This document shows, one piece after another, positions 1-6,589 of a stretch of 10,144 nucleotides of DNA (the first letter of the stretch is position 1; every line of letters begins with the position of its first letter). The stretch is from Chloroflexota bacterium (lineage in GTDB: Bacteria > Chloroflexota > UBA6077), in the NCBI GenBank assembly GCA_023380955.1, contig JAMCTB010000054.1, positions 1-10,144 of the forward strand, read 5' to 3'. The translations under genes and the position numbers were made by a program. The notes beneath the pieces were generated by a model. It was not told the origin of the DNA. It did not search any database and saw only the letters and a program-made list of their open reading frames with translations.

Positions 1-426
1 GAGCTGATCGCCACGGTGCTGAAGGCGGCGGAGATCGAGCGGCAGAGGATCGAGGCGCTGGCCGAGGCGCAGAAGCAGAAGCTGGCCACCGAGGCCGAGG
101 CCATGACGGTGAAGGCCGCTGCCTTCCACCAGTACAACCAGGCCGCTGTACTGGACAAGCTGCTCACCGGCTTCCCGGAGGTCGTGCGGGCCATGGCCGA
201 GCCTTTGGCGAAGGTGGACAAGATCACCATCGTCTCCACCGGCGACGGCCAAGGCGGGCTGGGGGCCAGCCAGATCACCGGCGACGTGGCGAAGATGATC
301 GCCCAGGTGCCGGCCCTCTTCGAGACCCTGTCGGGAATGAAGGTGGGCCAGCTGATGGAGAAGGTGCCGGGCCTCACCGCAGTCAACGGCGAGGAGAAGA
401 CCGAGGCAGTGAGCACGGGGCAATAG
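1..426 (+). CDS. Flotillin/SPFH-family membrane scaffold protein, C-terminal fragment
   Basis: The reading frame is open from base 1, so this is the 3' part of a gene that begins left of the window; 141 residues and the TAG stop are present. The visible part starts with the end of the Ala/Glu/Lys-rich coiled coil typical of flotillins (AEIERQRIEALAEAQKQKL), followed by the flotillin C-terminal domain: a Gln/Ala-rich helix, a hydrophobic stretch around FPEVVRAMAEPLAKVDKITI, then a Gly-rich linker and an amphipathic tail. Flotillins (FloT/FloA, SPFH or Band 7 family) are inner-leaflet scaffold proteins that organise membrane microdomains. The N-terminal membrane hairpin and SPFH domain lie outside the window. 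The GTG at 16 is an internal Val codon, not a start. pspA follows 93 bases downstream on the same strand. The family call is firm; FloT versus FloA cannot be decided from the tail. Confidence 0.85.
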   Translation, partial: ELIATVLKAAEIERQRIEALAEAQKQKLATEAEAMTVKAAAFHQYNQAAVLDKLLTGFPEVVRAMAEPLAKVDKITIVSTGDGQGGLGASQITGDVAKMIAQVPALFETLSGMKVGQLMEKVPGLTAVNGEEKTEAVSTGQ

Positions 427-438
427 GCACAAGGCAGG

Positions 439-472
439 GTGTAGGAGCCGGCTCCTGCCGGCCCACTCTACG
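439..472. repeat. Small REP-like palindromic element between flotillin and pspA genes
   Basis: Two overlapping inverted repeats sit in the 93-base gap: AGGAGCC/GGCTCCT (443-456, no loop) and GCCGGC-TCCT-GCCGGC (447-462), flanked by GTAG (441-444) and CTAC (468-471). The mutually exclusive stems and the flanking GTAG..CTAC resemble short interspersed REP-type palindromes. It could also be a weak intercistronic attenuator or an RNA-stabilising hairpin. No U-tract follows, so it is not a classical terminator. Confidence 0.5.
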
Positions 473-519
473 GGCGACAACTGCACAGCAGCAACAAGAA
501 GAAGTAAGAGGAGACGAAA

Positions 520-1194
520 GTGAGTCTACTGGACAGAGTCGGTACACTGGTTAGGGCCAACATCAACGACCTGCTCGACCGCGCCGAAGACCCCGAGAAG
601 ATGATCAAGCAGTACATCCTGGACATGCAGAACCAGCTGATGCAGGTCAAGACCCAGGTAGCCGCGTCCATCGCCGACGAGCAGAAGCTGTATCAGCACC
701 ATCTCCAGAACCAGGAGGCGGCGGACGACTGGCAGAAGAAGGCGGAGCTGGCGGTAACCAAGGGCGAGGACGACCTGGCCAAGCAGGCGCTCCAGCGCCA
801 CAACAGCTTCCAGAGCACCGCCGATGGCTACAAGACCCAGTACGAGGACCAGAAGCAGCAGGTAGAGCTGCTGAAGAGCGCCCTTGAGAAGCTGGAGGCA
901 AAGCTCGAAGAGGCCGAGCGGAAGAAGGACCTGCTGATCGCCCGCAGCCGCCGAGCGGAGGCCGAGCAGAAGATTCACGAGACCATGGCCGGCATCGGCA
1001 AGACCGGGGCCCTGGAGGGCTTCGAGCGGATGGAGGACAAGGTCGAGGAGAAGGAGGCCCGGGCCAAGGCCGCGGCCGAGCTGGACACCGACACCCTGGA
1101 GGACAAGTTCGCCGCCCTGGAGAAGAGCAGCGACGTGGACGACCAGTTGGAGGAGCTGAAGGCGAAGCTGAAGAAGCCCGAGCAGGGAGCGTAG
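520..1194 (+). CDS. pspA: PspA/IM30 (Vipp1)-family phage shock protein A
   Basis: 224 residues, the usual PspA length. The GTG start at 520 is supported by the Shine-Dalgarno AAGAGGAG (506-513), six bases upstream. The N-terminus (MSLLDRVGTLVRANINDLLDRAEDPEKM) is the amphipathic membrane-binding helix plus the conserved DPEKMIKQYILDM helix near residues 24-36. The rest is almost entirely charged, heptad-like alpha helix (coiled coil about residues 30-150), then an acidic Glu/Asp/Lys tail with a last predicted helix near 205-218. PspA/IM30 proteins are ESCRT-III-like, bind the inner membrane face and protect it when proton motive force or bilayer integrity fails. The neighbouring flotillin gene on the same strand fits a membrane-stress unit. 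No pspF, pspB or pspC homologue is visible. The family is certain; regulation cannot be read from the sequence. Confidence 0.95.
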   Translation: MSLLDRVGTLVRANINDLLDRAEDPEKMIKQYILDMQNQLMQVKTQVAASIADEQKLYQHHLQNQEAADDWQKKAELAVTKGEDDLAKQALQRHNSFQSTADGYKTQYEDQKQQVELLKSALEKLEAKLEEAERKKDLLIARSRRAEAEQKIHETMAGIGKTGALEGFERMEDKVEEKEARAKAAAELDTDTLEDKFAALEKSSDVDDQLEELKAKLKKPEQGA

Positions 1195-1271
1195 CCGGCG
1201 TGAGCACTTCCTGCTGATCGTCGAAGTTGGCGGGATTCGTTGCGAAGTCAGCGGACACGATTTGCAGAGTT

Positions 1272-1298
1272 AAGTAGCAGCGGCTACTTGACAAGTAG
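1272..1298. other. Overlapping, mutually exclusive hairpins after pspA
   Basis: AAGTAGC (1272-1278) pairs with GCTACTT (1283-1289) around a 4-base loop. CTACTT (1284-1289) can instead pair with AAGTAG (1293-1298) around GAC. The block AGTAGCAG also occurs as a direct repeat at 1273-1280 and 1297-1304. The arrangement sits in the 191-base non-coding stretch 1195-1385, directly beside the large palindrome. It may only be part of a composite terminator. Confidence 0.4.
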
Positions 1299-1339
1299 TA
1301 GCAGTTGAGGACGGCCAATTGGCCGTCCTCAACTGCTAC
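1298..1339. terminator. Perfect 42-bp palindrome, probable bidirectional terminator
   Basis: All 21 base pairs around the axis between 1318 and 1319 are complementary, with no loop; the core is GGCCAATTGGCC. It lies between the 3' ends of two convergent genes, pspA (ends 1194) and the PAP2 gene (ends 1386), the expected place for a shared terminator. No T-run follows on either strand, so an intrinsic terminator in the classical sense is not shown. A perfect palindrome of this size could also be a protein-binding site or the footprint of a small mobile element. Confidence 0.45.
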
Positions 1340-1385
1340 GAATACCGTCTCTACACTCCGCCGGACTGTTGCCTCTCATGGCACG

Positions 1386-1958
1386 CTACCTGTGACTCCA
1401 CATACGATCACTCGAAATAAGAGGTTGCAGGAAGGGCAGTCTGGCAAGGACCGGAGCGAGGAGCAGGCCGGCAGCCGTCGGCAGCACAGCTATGACGGCA
1501 CTCCCTACGATGTCCGACGGGTAGTGGATACCCACCGCTACGCGGGCCAAACCGATTAGGAGAGCCCAGAGGAGGGGCCATACTCCCAGGTGAGGCCGAC
1601 GCCAGAGAAGCGGTCCGATCAGAGCCACTCCAAGCAGAGTATGGTCACTGGGAAAAGATGAATCGGCCGCATGAGGGACAAGCAGCGCAATCGGCAGGGC
1701 TACAAAAGGCCGAGGTCGCTCTATGGCATGACCGTGTTCCAGCACTACGACGGCTAGCAGCGCCAATGCAAAGGAGATCACACACGCCAACAGCACCGAC
1801 CGCCGCTCTGTCCTGTCCGAACCAGGCCATAGCCAGAGGACACCCAGCAACAGCGGCAGCAACACAATACCACTCTCCGCCACCAGAACGGCAAGGTAGA
1901 CAGCGGCCGGCTGGGACGCAACCCACTGGTTCAATGTGAGAACGATGTGCTGGTCCAC
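1386..1958 (-). CDS. PAP2-family membrane phosphatase, likely undecaprenyl-diphosphatase (BcrC-like)
   Basis: 190 residues from the GTG at 1958, preceded by a strong Shine-Dalgarno (GGGGAAGGG). An in-frame ATG at 2033 would add 25 polar residues without family resemblance and lacks a good ribosome site. The N-terminus VDQHIVLTLNQWV resembles the start of BcrC proteins. Several hydrophobic helices alternate with the PAP2 motifs: RPRPF at 81-85, the PSGH motif as SSFPSDH (101-106, His106) and AR-x5-H-x3-D at 138-149 (His145, Asp149). These give the phospho-His intermediate chemistry of acid phosphatases. The family dephosphorylates undecaprenyl pyrophosphate outside the membrane, recycling the carrier for peptidoglycan and polysaccharide synthesis. 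Oddity: the Lys expected seven residues before the RP motif is not there (Glu74 or Gly76 instead). Third positions are less G/C-biased than in flanking genes. Alternatives are other lipid phosphatases of the same fold. Confidence 0.85.
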   Translation of the reverse strand: MDQHIVLTLNQWVASQPAAVYLAVLVAESGIVLLPLLLGVLWLWPGSDRTERRSVLLACVISFALALLAVVVLEHGHAIERPRPFVALPIALLVPHAADSSFPSDHTLLGVALIGPLLWRRPHLGVWPLLWALLIGLARVAVGIHYPSDIVGSAVIAVLPTAAGLLLAPVLARLPFLQPLISSDRMWSHR

Positions 1959-2090
1959 GCGTCCCTTCCCCTTTTCCTGCTCGACTGCTCCAAGACTCCG
2001 AGTCTCAGGTGCTTCACCCCCCTGGAGCCTCATCCCATGACCGAAGTCTACCAGAAGAGTGCGGCTGTAGTACTGGGCCGATCAATCAGA

Positions 2091-2121
2091 GGGAGTGGGC
2101 AGGCAACAAGCTGCCCCTCCC
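2091..2121 (-). terminator. GC-rich hairpin downstream of the ATPase-nuclease gene
   Basis: GGGAG-T-GGGCAG (2091-2102) pairs with CTGCCCCTCCC (2111-2121): 11 pairs with one bulged base and an 8-base loop. It lies 40 bases after the stop of the ATPase gene and before the start of the PAP2 gene on the same strand. The following minus-strand bases are only mildly T-rich, so termination is possible but weak. The rest of 1959-2160 shows nothing further. Confidence 0.35.
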
Positions 2122-2160
2122 ACGGACCGCCGGTGGCCTTGGACGATGGTCGCCGGTACC

Positions 2161-3606
2161 TCACGCACGCGGGTATAGATCCTCGGGACTGAAGAGCAGT
2201 ATCCGCTCCGCAGGGTTCGCCGCGAGCTCGATCAGGTCGTTGGTGAATCCCGACTTGGAGAAGAGGGCTCTCCAGGGTCGATCGACCGGCTTGAGATCGC
2301 CGTAGGCCTTCCTCAAGGCTGCTTGCAGCCCCTCCAAGTCGCGTTTATCTACCTTCTGGACGGACCATTTGCACTCTCCGATCAGTACCGCACGTCCCCC
2401 ATCTGTGGCCACGACGTCGAGCTCATCCATGGCGTCTTCTCGTGCGGTCCACCACGACCCAAGGCTATCGAAAGACAGCTGCGAGGGTAGGCGGCCGGCG
2501 CCGCAGGCCACCCAGACGAACTGCCGGCAGATATCCTCGAAGGCATGCTCCGACACGTACTTGTCGAAGTCCGCCTGGATCTGACGTAGCGCCTCATCAT
2601 AGTGCCGCATGCCCAGGAGGTGTCGGAGACGGTCGACATATCGATACCAGAATGCAACGTAGTGATCGGCCAGCCTGTAGAGGCTGTTCCTGGAGCGTTG
2701 GCGGTGTCGCTCGTGAAGGGGCACAACCCGTTCAACGAGACGGAGGTCGCATAGCTGCTCCAGATGATACATGACGTCGGAGCCGCTGTTCTTCCCGACA
2801 GCCGTGGCAATCTTGCTCGGTTGATGCTGGCCCAGAGCAATGGCTCGTAGGATGGAAGAGTACACGATGTCGCTGCGGAGGTCCGTGAATCGCAGCCACG
2901 ATGGCTCATCGGCAAGGCGAGCCGCCGGCGGCAGCACGGCATCGCGCACGTTCTCCCAGACACCGCATTCCGGATCGATCTCACAGATGTAGGAGGGTAG
3001 GCCGCCCCATATGGCGTAAGCAGCAATGCGGTCCACCGGGGTATACGCCGGGTAGAAGAGGGCGGACTCGGCATACCCAAGGGGATCCAGCTTGATCTGC
3101 CCCGTTCGACGATTGTGGAGAGGACCTCGCTCTGAAAGGGTATGCTCCTCCATCCAGCTCACCATCGAACCGAGCAGGAAGACCTTCAGGTTTGTCAGTC
3201 CTTCCGTCCGGGTCTCGTCCCACCAGCGCTGCATGACCGACGGCACCGCGGGATCAGCCTGGGCCAGATACGGCAACTCATCGATCACTATGATTATGGG
3301 GGAGTCCCGCCGTGCACGCGCAATCCGAGTCAACACCCCGAGGAACGCCTCGAAGGATGGGAGCACGCCGAGCAGCATCGCCTCAGGCGCGAAAGCCTGA
3401 AGAGCCGTGGTGAGGTCCTCCATCTGCTGCGGGAGTGCGCGGGTAGTAGCTTGATAGAAGAGGTGGGTCTGCCCTTGCAGCGCCTCGGCCAGCAGTGCGC
3501 TCTTGCCGGCACCTCGTCGCCCGTAAACGATGATCAACTCCGACCGCCGTGAGCGTAGAGCCTGTCGCACATCCTCCAGCTCGTGCGCCCGATTGTGAAA
3601 CGCCAT
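2161..3606 (-). CDS. AAA-type ATPase with winged-helix and DUF234 PD-(D/E)XK nuclease-like domain
   Basis: 481 residues from the ATG at 3606. The start is chosen for its strong Shine-Dalgarno GGAGGGG about 6 bases upstream; the frame stays open to 3717, but that extension crosses an operator-like region. Order of parts: N-terminal HNRAHELEDVRQAL typical of the archaeal-type ATPase_2 family; Walker A GRRGAGKS (29-36); Walker B IIIVIDELPYL (D109, E110); a winged-helix segment in the middle (SSILRAIALGQHQPSKIA...LEQLCDLRLVERV); and a C-terminal DUF234 domain with the nuclease-type motif ELD...GECKW (D397, E411, K413). All the key residues are intact. Proteins of this architecture are common in archaea and thermophiles; their biological role is not well established, and links to mobile DNA or defence are only suggestions. 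Third positions are less G/C-biased than in the neighbours, compatible with transfer. The family call is firm, the function unknown. Confidence 0.88.
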   Translation of the reverse strand: MAFHNRAHELEDVRQALRSRRSELIIVYGRRGAGKSALLAEALQGQTHLFYQATTRALPQQMEDLTTALQAFAPEAMLLGVLPSFEAFLGVLTRIARARRDSPIIIVIDELPYLAQADPAVPSVMQRWWDETRTEGLTNLKVFLLGSMVSWMEEHTLSERGPLHNRRTGQIKLDPLGYAESALFYPAYTPVDRIAAYAIWGGLPSYICEIDPECGVWENVRDAVLPPAARLADEPSWLRFTDLRSDIVYSSILRAIALGQHQPSKIATAVGKNSGSDVMYHLEQLCDLRLVERVVPLHERHRQRSRNSLYRLADHYVAFWYRYVDRLRHLLGMRHYDEALRQIQADFDKYVSEHAFEDICRQFVWVACGAGRLPSQLSFDSLGSWWTAREDAMDELDVVATDGGRAVLIGECKWSVQKVDKRDLEGLQAALRKAYGDLKPVDRPWRALFSKSGFTNDLIELAANPAERILLFSPEDLYPRA

Positions 3607-3650
3607 CCTATCCCCTCCGACCAGGCTACTCGCGGTGTCCATCATGCTCA

Positions 3651-3691
3651 AACACGTTACAGTGTAACACGTTTCAATGGAACGTGTTACA
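3651..3691. promoter_or_regulatory. Operator-like array of inverted and direct repeats between divergent genes
   Basis: The octamer AACACGTT occurs at 3651-3658 and 3666-3673, and its reverse complement AACGTGTT at 3681-3688: three copies at exact 15-bp steps. The last two form an 11-bp perfect inverted repeat (3663-3673 / 3681-3691) with a 7-base spacer. A further dyad, GTTACA-G-TGTAAC (3656-3668), lies inside. It is 45 bases upstream of the ATPase start and about 70 bases upstream of the divergent glycosyltransferase start, so it is well placed to control the ATPase gene, the other gene, or both. The regulator is unknown. Confidence 0.6.
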
Positions 3692-3743
3692 ACATTCTCC
3701 AGGGGGGTAGCCTTCACCGGGGGAGACCCGCCCTCCGCCTTTC

Positions 3744-3752
3744 TGCTAGAAT
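3744..3752 (+). promoter_or_regulatory. Extended -10 promoter for a probably leaderless mRNA
   Basis: TGC-TAGAAT (3744-3752) matches an extended -10 element (TGn plus hexamer). The GTG start of the glycosyltransferase is at 3762, where transcription would be expected to begin some 7-9 bases after the hexamer. No Shine-Dalgarno lies between, and no good -35 is seen. This combination points to a leaderless transcript. Confidence 0.5.
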
Positions 3753-3761
3753 GCCCTCGCC

Positions 3762-4460
3762 GTGAGAACCATCATCGTGGTCCCCACTTACAACGAAAGA
3801 GAAAACCTCTCGGAGCTGATCCGGCGGCTGGAGGCCCTGGACCCCGGCCTCCACGCCCTGGTGGTGGACGACGACTCCCCCGACGGTACCGGCGACCTGG
3901 CCGAGGAGTTGGCGGCCACTCGACCGTGGCTCCGGGTGCTCCACCGGCCGGGCAAAGCCGGGCTGGGCACCGCCTACCGGGAGGGCTTCCGCCTCGCCCT
4001 GAAGCTGGACTACGAGGCCGTCGGCGAGATGGACGCCGACCTCTCCCACAACCCCGCCTACCTCCCGGCCATGCTGAAAGCCCTGGAGGGGGCCGACCTG
4101 GTGCTGGGGTCCCGCTACGTCCGGGGCGGGGGGGTGCGCAACTGGGGCGCGCTGCGGCGGCTGATCAGTCGGGGAGGGAGTCTCTACTCCCAACTGGTGC
4201 TGGGCGTAGGGGTCCACGACCTGACCGGCGGCTTCAAGCTGTTCCGGCGGGAGCTGCTCGAGAGCTTGGACCTCGACACCGTGCGCTCCAACGGCTACTC
4301 TTTCCAGATCGAGATGACCTATCGCGCCCTTCGCCGCGGCTACCGGGTGGTGGAGGTGCCCATCGTCTTCGAGGACCGGCGGGTGGGCAAGTCCAAGCTG
4401 TCGCGGCAGGTGGTCCTCGAGGCGACGCTCATGGTTCCCAGGTTGAGGCTCGGCGGCTAG
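3762..4460 (+). CDS. DPM1-like polyprenol monophosphomannose synthase (GT2 family)
   Basis: 232 residues, the length of single-domain dolichyl/polyprenyl-phosphate mannosyltransferases. The protein starts MRTIIVVPTYNERENL, with the GT2 nucleotide-sugar pocket VVDDDSPDGTGDLA (about 35-48), the metal-binding DxD region EMDADLSHNP (about 89-98), a GSRYVRGG loop, TGGFKLFRR (about 152-160) and the C-terminal VFEDRRVGKSKLS block, all characteristic of DPM1. The enzyme moves mannose from GDP-mannose to a polyprenyl phosphate at the inner membrane face, making the donor for protein or glycan mannosylation. No C-terminal membrane helices or GtrA domain are present, so it is the soluble, peripheral form. 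The GTG start has no ribosome site and lies next to a -10 element. The aminopeptidase gene follows after 42 bases on the same strand and may be co-transcribed. A glucose-specific relative (GtrB type) is the main alternative. Confidence 0.9.
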   Translation: MRTIIVVPTYNERENLSELIRRLEALDPGLHALVVDDDSPDGTGDLAEELAATRPWLRVLHRPGKAGLGTAYREGFRLALKLDYEAVGEMDADLSHNPAYLPAMLKALEGADLVLGSRYVRGGGVRNWGALRRLISRGGSLYSQLVLGVGVHDLTGGFKLFRRELLESLDLDTVRSNGYSFQIEMTYRALRRGYRVVEVPIVFEDRRVGKSKLSRQVVLEATLMVPRLRLGG

Positions 4461-4502
4461 TGGCTCGCCGGCTCGACCTATCCCTGTGATGAGGAGATCC
4501 CC

Positions 4503-6437
4503 ATGGCCACCCACAACCGTGTGGTTGGACCTTCTACGGTGCAGAATAACGAGGGGGAAGGTATTGGGGACACCCGCGAACGCTGCGCCCTGGACCCCCG
4601 CCGGCCTTTCATCGCCCTCTGTCTCGCCCTGCTGGTCGCGGCCTGCGCCGCGGTCTTCCCGGCCACGGCATCGGCGGCTACCAAGCCCCACTACGACCTG
4701 CAGGTCTCTCTCAACTTCTCCGCCGCCACCCTGGACGTGGTTCAGAAGACGGCGCTCCGCAACAACACCGGCGTGGATCTGCCCGACCTGGTCTTCCAGG
4801 TGACCCCTGCCTACTTCGACTCCTTCTCCCTGCAGTCGGCCCGTGTCGATGGCCAGGAGGTCGCCGCTTCCAGGGAGGGCACCGTGCTGACGCTGGCGCT
4901 GAACTCCCCACTGGCCGCGGGAGCCGGCACCGAGGCCGAGCTTCGCTACCAGCTGAGGGTTCCGGTCGGAGGAGGTCGTTTCGGCCGGTCCGATGGTATC
5001 GTGGCCCTGGGCAACTGGTTCCCGGTGCTCTCGGTCTACGGGGAGGAGTGGGACCGGCACCAGTACGTGGACGTGGGCGATGCCTTCTACACCGAGGTGG
5101 CCGACTTCAACGTGACTGTGGCCAGCGACGTCCCGGTCGCCATCGCCGCCAGCGGCCCCTCCGCCGGCCAGGAGGGCAACCGGCAGAGCTTCCATGCCGA
5201 GGGGCTGAGGGACTTCGCCATGGCCATCTCCAACCGATACCAGACGCGCAGCCGCGAGGTGGATGGGGTCCAGATCAGCGCCTATGGGCCCAGCCCGGCG
5301 CGGCTGGAGCTGTACCTGGCCGAGGCGGCCAGGACCCTCCACTGGTACTCGACCCACCTGGTCCCCTATCCCTACCCGACCTTCACCATAGCCGAGGTCT
5401 CCGCGCCGGATAGCGTTCCCACGGCCCAGGAGTACCCGGCCCTGATCATGGTCTACCCCGCCCTGGGGGCGGACGGGGGCGGCACCGGCAGCTACTCCGA
5501 GTACACCGTCGGCCACGAGGTCGCCCACCAGTGGTTCTACTCCCTGGTGGGGGACGACCAGGTCCACGATCCCTGGCTGGATGAGGCGATGGCCAGCTAC
5601 GTCGACCTGCTGTTCTACAGGGACCAGTCCCCCCGTTCCTTCGACTACTACATGGGACGAAACCTGTCGGGCTACCGATCCAGGGCGGCCGCCGGAGGCG
5701 ATCGCCCGGTCAACACCACCATCTACGACTATCCCGACGACCTCCCCTACTTCGACATCGTATACCGCAAGGGGGCCGTCTTTCTGGACAAGCTGCGGGG
5801 GCTGATGGGGGACGATCGGTTCCTGGGGCTGCTCCGCGACTACCTTCAGACCTATTCCAACAAGGTGGCCTTCCCCCGGGCCTTCCTGGACATGGCCTAC
5901 ACACGGGTGGGACCCGACCTGCCTCCCCTGGTGTCCCAGCACTTCAGCTACGGGGCATTCGCCGGCGGGAACGGCTACCAGCTGGAGGTCACCTGGCCGG
6001 ATCAGCTCACGGCATCAGGCTCGGCCACCTTGAGCTATCGAGCGGGGTTCCCGGTTGCCGAGGCGAAGGTGTGGCTGGACAACCGGCTGCTGTACAGGGG
6101 AAGCGGCGACGGCGCCGTGAAGCTCTCTCTCGATGGGGTGGAGGAGGGGGAGTACGTCCTGAGGCTGGATCTGCTGGACAGCCGGGGGGCGCTCTACCAG
6201 CGGGCTCAGCGTGTGAAGGTCGCGCCGCAGATGGCCGGCACCCCCCTCACCCCAACCCTCTCTGAAGGGGAGGGGGAGCCCAACTCCCGCCCTCACCCCG
6301 TGGAGCTGCTCTCCGGCGGGTCCACGCCTCTCCCCTCGGGAGAGGGAGGACTCTCCCCCTGGGAGAGTGTAGGGGTGAGGGTGCTGGCCCTCCTCGGCGA
6401 TGCGGTGAGAGGTCTCGATCTCCCCCATCTTCCCTAG
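4503..6437 (+). CDS. Exported M1-family zinc aminopeptidase with repeat-derived C-terminal tail
   Basis: 644 residues; the ATG at 4503 has GAGGAG (4488-4493) as ribosome site. A long polar N-terminus with Arg33-Arg34 precedes a hydrophobic helix (about 36-58) ending ATASA; the segment LLVAAC (43-48) could alternatively be a lipobox, giving a lipoprotein. Residues 60-260 form the M1 beta-rich N-terminal domain. The catalytic part has AQEYPALI (Glu310, in place of the GxMEN exopeptidase loop), HEVAH (338-342) with Glu361 after exactly 18 residues (HExxH-x18-E zinc site) and the Tyr of VYRKGA (Tyr421), so it looks active. It should trim N-terminal residues from peptides outside the membrane. Residues 490-575 form a small beta domain. 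From about 580 the sequence (LTPTLSEGEGE...PLPSGEG...GVRV) is not family sequence but an in-frame genomic repeat, so the ancestral protein likely ended near 575-580. Confidence 0.9.
   Translation: MATHNRVVGPSTVQNNEGEGIGDTRERCALDPRRPFIALCLALLVAACAAVFPATASAATKPHYDLQVSLNFSAATLDVVQKTALRNNTGVDLPDLVFQVTPAYFDSFSLQSARVDGQEVAASREGTVLTLALNSPLAAGAGTEAELRYQLRVPVGGGRFGRSDGIVALGNWFPVLSVYGEEWDRHQYVDVGDAFYTEVADFNVTVASDVPVAIAASGPSAGQEGNRQSFHAEGLRDFAMAISNRYQTRSREVDGVQISAYGPSPARLELYLAEAARTLHWYSTHLVPYPYPTFTIAEVSAPDSVPTAQEYPALIMVYPALGADGGGTGSYSEYTVGHEVAHQWFYSLVGDDQVHDPWLDEAMASYVDLLFYRDQSPRSFDYYMGRNLSGYRSRAAAGGDRPVNTTIYDYPDDLPYFDIVYRKGAVFLDKLRGLMGDDRFLGLLRDYLQTYSNKVAFPRAFLDMAYTRVGPDLPPLVSQHFSYGAFAGGNGYQLEVTWPDQLTASGSATLSYRAGFPVAEAKVWLDNRLLYRGSGDGAVKLSLDGVEEGEYVLRLDLLDSRGALYQRAQRVKVAPQMAGTPLTPTLSEGEGEPNSRPHPVELLSGGSTPLPSGEGGLSPWESVGVRVLALLGDAVRGLDLPHLP
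6244..6381. repeat. Interspersed palindromic repeat element inside the aminopeptidase 3' end
   Basis: The ends are an inverted pair, CCCTCACCCC (6244-6253) and GGGGTGAGGG (6372-6381), and a second direct copy of CCCTCACCCC lies at 6290-6299. Between them are two good hairpins, CCTCTCCC-CTC-GGGAGAGG (6327-6345) and CTCTCCC-CCT-GGGAGAG (6351-6367), and a weaker one near 6256-6276. The composition (CCCTCACCCCAACCCTCTC...) matches a repeat class commonly found between genes in high-GC bacteria, which when translated yields LTPTLS.GEGE and PLPSGEG peptides. Here it is read in frame by the aminopeptidase gene. Confidence 0.8.
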
Positions 6438-6492
6438 CTAGAGCGTTCAAGTGGTAACGAAGTAAGGTACATCCGAGTGAACAATCGCCGAT

Positions 6493-6529
6493 GCCCCTGT
6501 TTCTGGCATGGAGGCTCGTGCCAGGGGGC
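6493..6529. other. Possible leader hairpin upstream of the dehydratase gene
   Basis: In the 152-base gap 6438-6589, CTGGCA (6503-6508) pairs with TGCCAG (6519-6524) around 10 bases; GCCCCTG (6493-6499) could instead pair with CAGGGGGC (6522-6529) with one bulge. No T-box, riboswitch or clear terminator pattern was recognised, and no convincing promoter was found in this gap. Confidence 0.3.
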
Positions 6530-6589
6530 TTTGATCAAGGTCTTCGAGCGCCCACTCGACGTTCAATTCCGAAAGAAGGGATCCCGATC

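Noticed and set aside
1288..1293. TTGACA as a plus-strand -35 box
   Set aside because: No -10 hexamer at a suitable distance (the expected place is inside the GC-rich palindrome), and no plus-strand gene follows.
647..1318. A 223-codon minus-strand frame opposite pspA
   Set aside because: Very high Pro/Arg/Ser content, no domain, and it covers the clear pspA gene.
1305..1559. An 84-codon plus-strand frame after pspA
   Set aside because: It starts within the palindrome, overlaps the PAP2 gene end, lacks a ribosome site and shows no recognisable sequence.
3714..5942. A 742-codon open frame on the minus strand
   Set aside because: It lies wholly opposite the DPM1-like and aminopeptidase genes, whose motifs are unmistakable. 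It is rich in Gly, Val, His and Gln, as expected for an antisense shadow of G/C-biased codons.
6438..6589. T-box or other amino-acid-responsive leader for the dehydratase gene
   Set aside because: No T-box sequence, specifier loop or terminator/antiterminator pair could be found; only a modest hairpin is present.
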